This document shows, piece by piece, positions 43,359 to 51,698 of a stretch of DNA of 64,000 nt. The stretch comes from Flavobacteriaceae bacterium EG-1 (GTDB lineage: Bacteria > Bacteroidota > Bacteroidia > Flavobacteriales > Flavobacteriaceae), in NCBI RefSeq assembly GCF_009649685.1, contig NZ_WJPK01000004.1:186001-250000 (forward strand). Reading direction: 5' to 3'. A program made the position numbers and the translations under genes. Within the stretch, counting starts at the first letter, position 1, and each line of letters begins with the position of its first letter. Under the pieces are notes generated by a model. The model had not been told where the DNA came from. It saw nothing but the letters and a program-made list of their open reading frames with translations, and did no database searches.

Positions 43359-46300
43359 CTAGTTACCGATTGGATTAACAGAAGAATTGCTTTTTGATTC
43401 TTTTGCTTTAATAATCGCCAATTCACTTCTTGCTTCCGATACTATTTCAGGGTATTGGGTAAAATTAGAAGATACATTTTCAAGAATATAAGTTGCTTGA
43501 TAAGCATCGCCTAAGGCATAGAAATTCTTAGCCATTAGTATCAATCCTTTTCCTCCCCATTCTTTATAACTAGCATAATCTTTAGCAAGTTTCTGAACCG
43601 AAATATTTGAAGCCTCATGGCTCTGCGCCTTAAACTTAAAATAAGCATCGTAGTATAGTGCTTCAGCAGCCAAACTTCCAGTAGCAATTTTCATTACATC
43701 TTGATACGCTAATTCTGCTCTCGCCTCATCGTTAGTTGCAATTGCCGATCGCGCTATAAAAATTTGTGCGTCACTCTTAATTCTATTATCAATAGATGGT
43801 GTAGCTAAAACCTTTTCCGCATAAGCAATAGTTTGGTCATAATTTTTTTGACCATAATATCCCTTCATCAAATTACTTTGGGCAAATATTTTATTTTGCT
43901 GAATGTTTGCTTGACTTTCCAAACGCTGTAAATAAGGTAAGGCTGTACTATAATCATCCAGACCTATATAAATTTCGCAAACCCTTGTTAACGCCTGCTC
44001 TGTATATTCACCTACCCCATTGTCCGCTACAAATTTATAATGCGGTAAAGCTGTTTCTTTTTGTGATTTACCGAAATACAACTGCGCTAAATTGAAATGA
44101 GCATTTACACTATGAGACCCATTTGGAAATTCTTTTAAATACTTTTCATAAGAGCGAATTGCTGCTTCTTTATTTCCATCTCGCAACTGTTTTTCTGCAG
44201 ATTCATAAGTTGCATTATCTAACTCAGAATCAGTTACTTCAACAAAATCTAAATCACGTACCCATGCGGCATATTCATCTACCCTACCAGTATCTACATA
44301 AATTAATTTGGCAGTAGCAACTGCCTGTATAGCTTCTTGTGTTTTAGGGTATTGATTTACTACAGATTTAAATCGTTCCAATGCCTTTTCATTATTACCC
44401 GAATTATAATACACCAAACCTTGTCTCATCATTGCTTGAGGCACCAAAGAACTTCCACTATATTCATTAATTAATTTATCGTAAGATTGTAACCCTTGCG
44501 CTTCTTGACCAGATGTAACATAGGTATTTCCCAATTCATATAGTGCATCATCTTTTAAAGTGGAATTCGAGTATTTTGAAACAAAACTTGTTAATTCTTG
44601 TATTTTGGTATCTTGCTTACCTACAAAACCATAACTAATTGCCTTATGATAGGCTGCATAATCTTTTTCTGGACCTGATAAAGCAAGGGCTTTATTATAC
44701 GTTTCAATTGCTGGCCAATATTTACTAGTTACAAAATAACTATCCCCCATGCGCAAATAGGTGTCGTATAATTTATGGGTATCATTAGTTCCGGAAACTG
44801 CATAACTATTATAGCTTGCTATTGCTTGACCATAGTCTTTTAGTTTAAAATATGTGTATGCTAGGTTGTAATCCAATTCTTTTTGCTCACTTGTATTTGA
44901 TGCCTTTGGATTACTCTGAAAACGTTTAAAACCAGCTAATGCATCATCAAATCTATTCAACATATAATCAGATTCTGCTTTCCAGTAATTTGTTCTTGCA
45001 GTAAATAAAGGGTCTTCAGCACTATCTAAAGATTTCTGAAATGTAACAGATGCTCCTTCATAATCTGCATCTACAAAAAGTTCTACACCTCTATAAAAGG
45101 CAACGCGTTGGTAGGTTGCTTTACTTGCATAATTTCTATTTTTTTCTAGCAAATCCATTGCTCCTTGAAAATTCTTAGAAGTTATATATGAATCAACTAA
45201 AAGCCCTTGCATTTCTTGAGTGTTTTTTCCATTAGGATATTTTTCTAAATAATTAGAAATAACCTGAGGTACTGGCTCATATGCATTACCAATCTCGTAA
45301 CTTAAACGCGCATAGTTTAAATAAGAATCTTGCTGAATGTCTGCACTAAAATCCATTTGAGAAGCATTTCTAAATGCATTTAAAGCCTCTTGTTTTTTAT
45401 CCAATTTCAAATAACATTCTGCTAAATGATAATAGGCATTTTGCGACACACTATTTGTACCTCCAATAATTTTATTGAATTGTTGTTCAGCAGCTATATA
45501 ATCTCCTTGTTTATAATGAGCATAACCCAGTAAATAATAGTCAGTATTACTCCATTTACCTCGCTTACCTTTATATTCTTCTAAATATGGTATTGCATTA
45601 TCATATTGATTTAAATTAAAATAACTCTCACCAATTATCTTATTTAATTCAGACACCTCTTTGCGATCGGCTTTTGGAAGATATTTTTTTGCCAACCCAA
45701 TAGCTTCTTCAAACTTACCAAGCTTAAAATTCATATCAGCTTGGTAATAACTCATTTTCTCTTCTAAAATTTCTGGATCCGTTATTTCATCAAAACGTTC
45801 ATTTGCACCTTCATAATCATCTTCTTGATAAGAAATGTAACCTAAGTAATATTTGGCTTGCGAACCATAAGTTGGAGAATCTGCAACTTTATTTAAGTAT
45901 TTTTCTGCTTCATTTGTCTTTTTTGAAGAATACAACGAGTACCCATAGTTAAAATTAAAACGCTCCATTTCACCTCTAGAAAGTGCTCCCTGATCTACAC
46001 GATTATACCACTTTAAAGCATAAGGATATTTACCTGTCTCAAAATAATATTCTGCTACATCAGCAAATGCATTATTCCTTTTTGTTGATGTCGGATACTG
46101 TTCAACAAAATCTTCCATTAAGCGATCTGCTCCTAATTGATTTAATCGAACAGCAGCATTAGCTTCATAGTAGGCGCTATTCGATTTTATTTCACCTTCT
46201 TGTGAATTATTTTTTACTTTTTGAAATAAAGTTTGTGCGGCTTGGTATTGTTCATTATTGTACAATGCCAAGGCATCTTGATACATCTTTTGGTCGTGAG

Positions 46301-46382
46301 TATAGATTTTAGTTTCCTGGGCATTTCCTATAGAAATCATCCCCGAGAAAACGAGGATAAATGCGATAATTCTTTTTAGCAT
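43359..46382 (-). CDS. Large secreted TPR-repeat protein
   Basis: 1007 residues with a signal peptide ending GNAQ. Nearly the whole chain is tetratricopeptide repeats (for example ALALYNNEQYQAAQTLFQKV, YYLLGYAHYKQGDYIAAEQQ, NLAYTYFKLKDYGQAIASY, YNSGNNEKALERFKSV). This suggests a periplasmic or outer-membrane scaffold. It is followed by the barrel gene and divergent from ftsE. The function of this Bacteroidota pair is not established to my knowledge. Confidence 0.93.
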   Translation of the reverse strand: MLKRIIAFILVFSGMISIGNAQETKIYTHDQKMYQDALALYNNEQYQAAQTLFQKVKNNSQEGEIKSNSAYYEANAAVRLNQLGADRLMEDFVEQYPTSTKRNNAFADVAEYYFETGKYPYALKWYNRVDQGALSRGEMERFNFNYGYSLYSSKKTNEAEKYLNKVADSPTYGSQAKYYLGYISYQEDDYEGANERFDEITDPEILEEKMSYYQADMNFKLGKFEEAIGLAKKYLPKADRKEVSELNKIIGESYFNLNQYDNAIPYLEEYKGKRGKWSNTDYYLLGYAHYKQGDYIAAEQQFNKIIGGTNSVSQNAYYHLAECYLKLDKKQEALNAFRNASQMDFSADIQQDSYLNYARLSYEIGNAYEPVPQVISNYLEKYPNGKNTQEMQGLLVDSYITSKNFQGAMDLLEKNRNYASKATYQRVAFYRGVELFVDADYEGASVTFQKSLDSAEDPLFTARTNYWKAESDYMLNRFDDALAGFKRFQSNPKASNTSEQKELDYNLAYTYFKLKDYGQAIASYNSYAVSGTNDTHKLYDTYLRMGDSYFVTSKYWPAIETYNKALALSGPEKDYAAYHKAISYGFVGKQDTKIQELTSFVSKYSNSTLKDDALYELGNTYVTSGQEAQGLQSYDKLINEYSGSSLVPQAMMRQGLVYYNSGNNEKALERFKSVVNQYPKTQEAIQAVATAKLIYVDTGRVDEYAAWVRDLDFVEVTDSELDNATYESAEKQLRDGNKEAAIRSYEKYLKEFPNGSHSVNAHFNLAQLYFGKSQKETALPHYKFVADNGVGEYTEQALTRVCEIYIGLDDYSTALPYLQRLESQANIQQNKIFAQSNLMKGYYGQKNYDQTIAYAEKVLATPSIDNRIKSDAQIFIARSAIATNDEARAELAYQDVMKIATGSLAAEALYYDAYFKFKAQSHEASNISVQKLAKDYASYKEWGGKGLILMAKNFYALGDAYQATYILENVSSNFTQYPEIVSEARSELAIIKAKESKSNSSVNPIGN

Positions 46383-46650
46383 AGTGTTCTGACTAACCTT
46401 ATATTAATTTTAATAACGTCAAATATTGTACCTAAGTATAATTTCATAGGCTTTTCACTGTTTTTTATTTACATTATATTGATTTATACAGACCTAGAGC
46501 CTTTAATATTACAAAGGAAAATATTTATGATTCGAATAGAAGCGCTTTCGGTATTAACTTATTACTTTTATATCAACAAAACAATATTTAGTTTTATCAA
46601 AAAAAGTCGATATTTAATTATACAGTTCTAATAAAACACAAGCGTAACCA

Positions 46651-47334
46651 ATGTCAGAAGCAATACTAGAACTTAAAGATGTAGCAGTTTTTCAAAAAGA
46701 AAGTCTAGTATTAAATAATATTAGTCTTCAAGTAAATAAAGGTGATTTTGTTTATCTCATTGGCAAAACTGGTAGTGGTAAAAGTAGTTTTATGAAAACA
46801 CTTTATGGCGACTTACCATTAAGACAAGGAACAGGGCAAATTGTTGATGTTGACCTAACTAAACTTAAAGAAAGAGACATTCCATTTCTTCGAAGAAAAT
46901 TAGGAATTGTTTTTCAAGATTTTAAATTATTACCTGACAGAAATATTTACAATAACCTTCTTTTTGTTTTGAGAGCTACCGGCTGGAAGGACAGAGATAA
47001 AATTGATTTAAAAATTCAGGAGGTTCTTGAAAAAGTTGGAATGAAAACAAAAGGATTTAAATTTCCACATCAAGTATCTGGTGGTGAACAACAACGTGTA
47101 GCAATAGCTAGAGCTTTACTCAATGATCCTGAATTAATTATAGCGGATGAACCTACAGGAAATCTTGATCCACAAACTAGTGTTGAAGTTATGAAAGTGT
47201 TGCAAGATATTAACAAAGCTGGTCGCACTATATTAATGGCTACACACGATTATGCATTGATTTTAAAATTCCCTTCTAAGACCTTAAAGTTAGATGGCAA
47301 CCGCGTATTTGAAGTGATCCAAAGAGCGGGCTAA
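46651..47334 (+). CDS. ftsE: Cell division ATP-binding protein FtsE
   Basis: 227 residues. A complete ABC ATPase: Walker A GKTGSGKSS, Q-loop LGIVFQDFKLLPDRNIYNN, signature VSGGEQQRVAIARALL, Walker B LIIADEPTGNLD and switch ATHDYALI. The LPDRNIYNN after the Q-loop is typical of FtsE, which with FtsX controls septal peptidoglycan hydrolysis. No ftsX is adjacent; the next gene is convergent. It is preceded by a 268-bp AT-rich divergent region with no recognised motif. Confidence 0.93.
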   Translation: MSEAILELKDVAVFQKESLVLNNISLQVNKGDFVYLIGKTGSGKSSFMKTLYGDLPLRQGTGQIVDVDLTKLKERDIPFLRRKLGIVFQDFKLLPDRNIYNNLLFVLRATGWKDRDKIDLKIQEVLEKVGMKTKGFKFPHQVSGGEQQRVAIARALLNDPELIIADEPTGNLDPQTSVEVMKVLQDINKAGRTILMATHDYALILKFPSKTLKLDGNRVFEVIQRAG

Positions 47335-47366
47335 CTACTTTTTACTAATAGGTTTAATTTAATTTC

Positions 47367-49628
47367 TCAACCTTTTATTGTTTTCTGAGAAATAAAAGGC
47401 TGATGATAGTGTCGTTGACCTGTTGCCTTGTATAATGCATTTGCTAAAGCTCCCATGATTGGCGGAAATGGGGGTTCGCCCATTCCTGTTGGGTCTATAT
47501 CATTTTGAACAAAATAAGTTTCTATAGATTTTGGTGCTTCACTATGCCTTATTAACCTGTAACGATCAAAGTTCTTTTGCTCTGGTGTGCCGTCTTTAAA
47601 AGTAAGACCACTATACATTGCATGACCAATTCCATCAACTATTCCTCCTTCAGATAAATTGGCCGCTGCATCTGGATTTACAACAATACCACAATCAATC
47701 GCTGCAGTAACTTTTTGCACAACTGGTTTATTATTCTCCAAAACAATATCTAATACTTGTGCCACATAACTTTGATGACAAAAATACGCTGAAACTCCAC
47801 GATACACTCCTGATTCACTTTGTTTCCAATTGGATTTCTCCCGTACCAATTCTAAAACACCTGCATACCTTTCAGCATCATAATCATTATTTTCTCCAAC
47901 TGGATTTTCAGCAGCGCGTTTAAATAATTCTAATCTAAATTCAATTGGGTCTTTACCCATTTCCTCGGCCACCTCATCGAGAAAGGACTGCTCTGCCCCC
48001 GCAATAAAATTAGAACGTGGTGCCCGAAATGCACCCGTTGTAATGTTAGAATCTACTGTAAAATCTTCTGCTAAATAATTGTCGATTGCCCCCGCTGGAA
48101 AACGATTTGCAAAGAGCGGACTTTCTGGTATACCACCAGCCTTAACATGAAAAGCTATTAGGTTATTCTCTTTATCTAGCCCTGCTCGGTAGGTAGCAAA
48201 ATATGAAGGGCGGTACATACCTTGAGACATATCATCTTCACGACTATACACCAACTTAATTGGTTTTTTCATTTTTTGCGAGATTACTGCAGCTTCAACC
48301 ATAAAATGACCATATAGCCTGCGACCAAAACCTCCACCTTGACGAGTCATTTGAATGTCAATTTTTTCTAAAGGAAGCCCTAATCGTTCTGCTACAGCAG
48401 GTTCCATCCACTCCGGAGTTTGTGTTGGGCCAAGTAACTCCGCATGGTCTTCAGTAACATTAGCAAAGAAATTCATTGGCTCCATGGTATTGTGAGCCAA
48501 AAATGGACAACTGTAACTACTTTCAATTATTTTAGCCGCATTTTTAAACGCCAATTCTGGATTGCCATCTCTACGCGCTACTTTTCCCTTTTGAGAATTT
48601 AATTCTTCTAATTTTGTCTTGTGGATATCAGAATTTTCCATTCCAGCGGGGTGATTTACCTTCATTTCATTACCAAACAATGTCATACCCACAACCGTAT
48701 CACCAGCTTTTTCCCATTCTACTTTTAAAGCTTTTTTTGCCTGCATTACTTGCCATGTTGAATCACCAACCACAGCTACTACCTCATTAAATGCTGTATG
48801 GTGGAAAGCGGCCCTATCAAAATCTTCATCGTATAGTTTTAAAGAAAATACCTCTCGAATTCCTGGCATTTTTTTAACCACTTCAGCATCAAAAGATTTT
48901 AATTTCATTCCAAAAGCTGGTGGATGCACTAAATTTGCAATTAACATACCTTCCCGTTGTACATCAATACCAAATAATGGTTTTCCGGTCACAATATTTT
49001 TACCATCAACATTCTTGCGTGAAGTACCAATTATAGAAAATTCCGATTTATTTTTTAATTCTACCTCCTCAGGTACCACCATTTGTGAAGCTTCAGAGGC
49101 CATTTCACCATAACCTGCGGTTTTACCACTTGCTTCATGAGAAAGTACGCCTGCTACAGCCAAAATTTCACTAGCTGGCACTTGCCAAATCTTAGCAGCT
49201 GCTAATTTCAACATTTGCCTAGCAGTCGCCCCCGCCATCCTAAGGTTTTGCCAAGAACTACTAATAGACCTGCTCCCACCTGCCACCTGCCAACTATAAA
49301 GACTTGTGTTTAAAGCTGCTTGTTCTACAACCACATTTTTCCAATCAACTTCCAATTCATCAGCTAAAATCATGGGCATAGAAGTTCTAACATTTTGCCC
49401 AATCTCTGGATTAGGCGACATGATTGTTACCACCCCGTTGTCCCCAATTTTTAAATATCCATTAATTTCGAACCATTCATTAGGCATTTCTATTTCAACT
49501 GCTAATGCTTCAGCAACCTTAGGCTTGCAAGAATTAAAAAAATTAAAACCAAGTACAAGCCCTCCACCGGCCAAACTTGTGTTCTTTATGAAAGCACGTC
49601 TTCCTATTTGTGATTTTACAAGTGTCAT
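47367..49628 (-). CDS. Molybdopterin-binding subunit of an IorB-like aldehyde/isoquinoline oxidoreductase
   Basis: 753 residues. The Tat signal has twin Arg in GRRAFIKNTSLAGGG, so the folded cofactor enzyme is exported. The body is a xanthine-dehydrogenase-family large subunit of the isoquinoline 1-oxidoreductase beta type: NPEIGQNVRTSMPMILADEL, VAGGSRSISSSWQNLRMAG, FGRRLYGHFMVEAA, GAFRAPRSNF and the C-terminal GMGEPPFPPIMGALANAL with the active-site Glu region. It is co-transcribed with the upstream 2Fe-2S subunit (12 bp gap). The substrate is unknown; a cytochrome partner is not adjacent. Confidence 0.93.
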   Translation of the reverse strand: MTLVKSQIGRRAFIKNTSLAGGGLVLGFNFFNSCKPKVAEALAVEIEMPNEWFEINGYLKIGDNGVVTIMSPNPEIGQNVRTSMPMILADELEVDWKNVVVEQAALNTSLYSWQVAGGSRSISSSWQNLRMAGATARQMLKLAAAKIWQVPASEILAVAGVLSHEASGKTAGYGEMASEASQMVVPEEVELKNKSEFSIIGTSRKNVDGKNIVTGKPLFGIDVQREGMLIANLVHPPAFGMKLKSFDAEVVKKMPGIREVFSLKLYDEDFDRAAFHHTAFNEVVAVVGDSTWQVMQAKKALKVEWEKAGDTVVGMTLFGNEMKVNHPAGMENSDIHKTKLEELNSQKGKVARRDGNPELAFKNAAKIIESSYSCPFLAHNTMEPMNFFANVTEDHAELLGPTQTPEWMEPAVAERLGLPLEKIDIQMTRQGGGFGRRLYGHFMVEAAVISQKMKKPIKLVYSREDDMSQGMYRPSYFATYRAGLDKENNLIAFHVKAGGIPESPLFANRFPAGAIDNYLAEDFTVDSNITTGAFRAPRSNFIAGAEQSFLDEVAEEMGKDPIEFRLELFKRAAENPVGENNDYDAERYAGVLELVREKSNWKQSESGVYRGVSAYFCHQSYVAQVLDIVLENNKPVVQKVTAAIDCGIVVNPDAAANLSEGGIVDGIGHAMYSGLTFKDGTPEQKNFDRYRLIRHSEAPKSIETYFVQNDIDPTGMGEPPFPPIMGALANALYKATGQRHYHQPFISQKTIKG

Positions 49629-49640
49629 TTTTTTAGGGTT

Positions 49641-50105
49641 TTAGATGTTTTCAGTTTGAGCAGCAGTTTTTATAGCTTTCTTTATTCTTGTATAAGTGCC
49701 ACATCTACATATATTACCATTCATTGCAGTATCAATTTCTGCTTCAGTAGGATTGGGAGTTTTCTTTAAAAACGCGCTTGCATTCATAATTTGACCTGCC
49801 TGACAATATCCACATTGATATACATCTACTTCAAGCCATGCCTTTTGAACTGGATGATCCCCGTTTTCAGATAACCCTTCAATTGTTGTAATTTCTTGCT
49901 CTCCAACTGAAGAAACTGGTAGTTGACAAGAACGTACTGCATCATCACCAAGATGAATTGTACAAGCACCGCATTGCGCAATTCCACAACCATATTTTGT
50001 TCCAACTAATTTTAAATGATCACGTAAAACCCACAGCATAGGAGTAGTAGGATCCACATCTATTTCTTGGATTTTTCCGTTTATTTTAAGGTTAAAATTT
50101 GCCAT
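49641..50105 (-). CDS. 2Fe-2S subunit of an IorA-like oxidoreductase
   Basis: 154 residues. The plant-type ferredoxin cluster is bound by Cys40, Cys45, Cys48 and Cys60 (KYGCGIAQCGACTIHL). The second cluster is in the helical domain: Cys98 and Cys101 (YQCGYCQAGQ) plus Cys133 and Cys135 (NICRCGTYTRI). It passes electrons from the molybdenum site of its partner. It has no signal peptide, so it is presumably exported together with the Tat-bearing large subunit. Confidence 0.95.
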   Translation of the reverse strand: MANFNLKINGKIQEIDVDPTTPMLWVLRDHLKLVGTKYGCGIAQCGACTIHLGDDAVRSCQLPVSSVGEQEITTIEGLSENGDHPVQKAWLEVDVYQCGYCQAGQIMNASAFLKKTPNPTEAEIDTAMNGNICRCGTYTRIKKAIKTAAQTENI

Positions 50106-50523
50106 AACTAACTTTTAACTATTTGAAGTTCATTAAATTACAAAATATAAAAACTCGAAGAGGTGCTTTTACTATTTTTTTTAAAAATTCAATGTTCAAA
50201 TTGAAGCATAGTAACTACTTCTATTAAGCATTTATACTAATGTTTTTGATAAATTTCATTTACAATATTTATCCTGAAATCTGAATATCGATAAGAAGTT
50301 ATATTCATTCGGATAAAAATTCGCATCACAACAAATCAAACTATTCTTAAGAAAATGAAATTCCTATAATTAAAACCGTAGATTAAAAAATCACTTGTTA
50401 AATACCATATATTTTGGCTTGTGACAATTATCAAAAAAAAAATCGTTTTATAAAATTCCTTTCTATCACCATACCCGTTAATTTTTCTGGTTTCTAATAA
50501 GGTATAGCAATGTTATTAACGTC
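50106..50523. other. 418-bp AT-rich intergenic region
   Basis: No ORF, RNA gene or clear hairpin is visible. It separates the start of the 2Fe-2S gene from the 3' end of the acyltransferase-like gene, both minus strand, so it must hold the promoter of the oxidoreductase operon. I could not identify a convincing -33/-7 pair. Confidence 0.5.
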
Positions 50524-51669
50524 TTAAATTTTGACAAATATTTTCTTTTTATACAGTATGTAAAGTAACAACCAAACCAATCCTAAAGAACCTAACGCAT
50601 TAATTACTTCGTGCCATTTTTCCGGTAACGGTGCGTAAATTCCTCCCAATAATTTCTCTGATGTAAACGAGAAATCTATAAAACGATAGGCATAATAAAT
50701 AACTAAAGAGTTCATGCCAATAACCTTGAAGAAGAAAGTCCATTTTTGATACCCTTTCACATCAATAATCCAATAAAACAATGCCATTATTAAAAAGCCT
50801 AGACCGCTAGTTAAAGTCACAAAAGAACTTGTCCAAAGTCGTTTATTTATCGGAAAATGAATGCTCCATAATAAGGCAACTATAACACAAATAACACCAA
50901 CAATAATTAATGTAATTGTCTTTTTATTTTCTGTAGATTTTCCATTTAAAATATCACCGGCAATACTTCCAAAAATCGTAATGCAAACCGCAGAAATTGT
51001 TGTTAATATTCCCAGTTCATCGAAAGTGCCTTGTAAAAGTCTTCCCGGTAAAAAAGTACGATCAAACCACCCTACCAAATTACCCTCAAATGATAGGTCT
51101 CCAGGTCCATAACCTGGCACAGGAACTAAAAACATAGTCGCATAATAAGCAATAAGAATTCCAGCAATCCAATATGCTCGTTTTATTGTAGCATAATTTA
51201 GATACAATAAACATGTAACAAAACTAGCAATTCCAATGCGACCTAAGACACTACCTAATCTTATTTTTGATGGTTCAAAATACGGAAATGGGCTATTTTT
51301 GTACAATAATCCTAACAGGATTAGAATAAGCATCCGTTTAAATACCTTTTTATAAAGTTCCTTTTTAGAAATACCCTTAGAAATCCCATTACGCAATGAA
51401 AAAGTTAACGATACCCCTGTCATAAATAGAAAAAGTGGAAAAATAAAATCGTAAAAAACGAATCCGTTCCAAGGTACATGCTCCAATTGGTTTGCAATTG
51501 CATCTACCCATGATATATTTGTTTTTCCATGCAACAAGGTGATAAAAGTTCCACCACCAGCAATAAAAAACATATCGAAGCCTCGTAACGTGTCTAAGGA
51601 AAGTAGACGTCCTTTTCTTTTTTCTGACATTAGTTTGGTTTGGTCAAACAGTTTTCTGCTTAAATGCAA
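50524..51669 (-). CDS. Acyltransferase-like membrane protein (DUF5009/NagX type)
   Basis: 381 residues, or 368 if the internal Met14 is the start (MSEKRKGRLLSLDTLRGFDM). About ten hydrophobic helices. The opening RLLSLDTLRGFDMFFIAGGG, GFVFYDFIFPLFLFMTGVSL with its charged residues in the membrane, and LGSVLGRIGIASFVTCLLY match the heparan-alpha-glucosaminide N-acetyltransferase-like family (DUF5009/NagX). Members are thought to acetylate sugars or move them across the inner membrane. It lies about 30 bp downstream of the receptor gene stop on the same strand, so it may belong to that gene's transcript. Confidence 0.88.
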   Translation of the reverse strand: MHLSRKLFDQTKLMSEKRKGRLLSLDTLRGFDMFFIAGGGTFITLLHGKTNISWVDAIANQLEHVPWNGFVFYDFIFPLFLFMTGVSLTFSLRNGISKGISKKELYKKVFKRMLILILLGLLYKNSPFPYFEPSKIRLGSVLGRIGIASFVTCLLYLNYATIKRAYWIAGILIAYYATMFLVPVPGYGPGDLSFEGNLVGWFDRTFLPGRLLQGTFDELGILTTISAVCITIFGSIAGDILNGKSTENKKTITLIIVGVICVIVALLWSIHFPINKRLWTSSFVTLTSGLGFLIMALFYWIIDVKGYQKWTFFFKVIGMNSLVIYYAYRFIDFSFTSEKLLGGIYAPLPEKWHEVINALGSLGLVWLLLYILYKKKIFVKI

Positions 51670-51698
51670 TTTACATAAACTTCCTAATTTATCTTAAC

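Noticed and set aside
47361-47392. Possible hairpin between ftsE and the oxidoreductase gene
   Set aside because: The arms (AATTTCTCA and TGAGAAAT) lie partly in coding sequence with no T tract; too weak to call a terminator.
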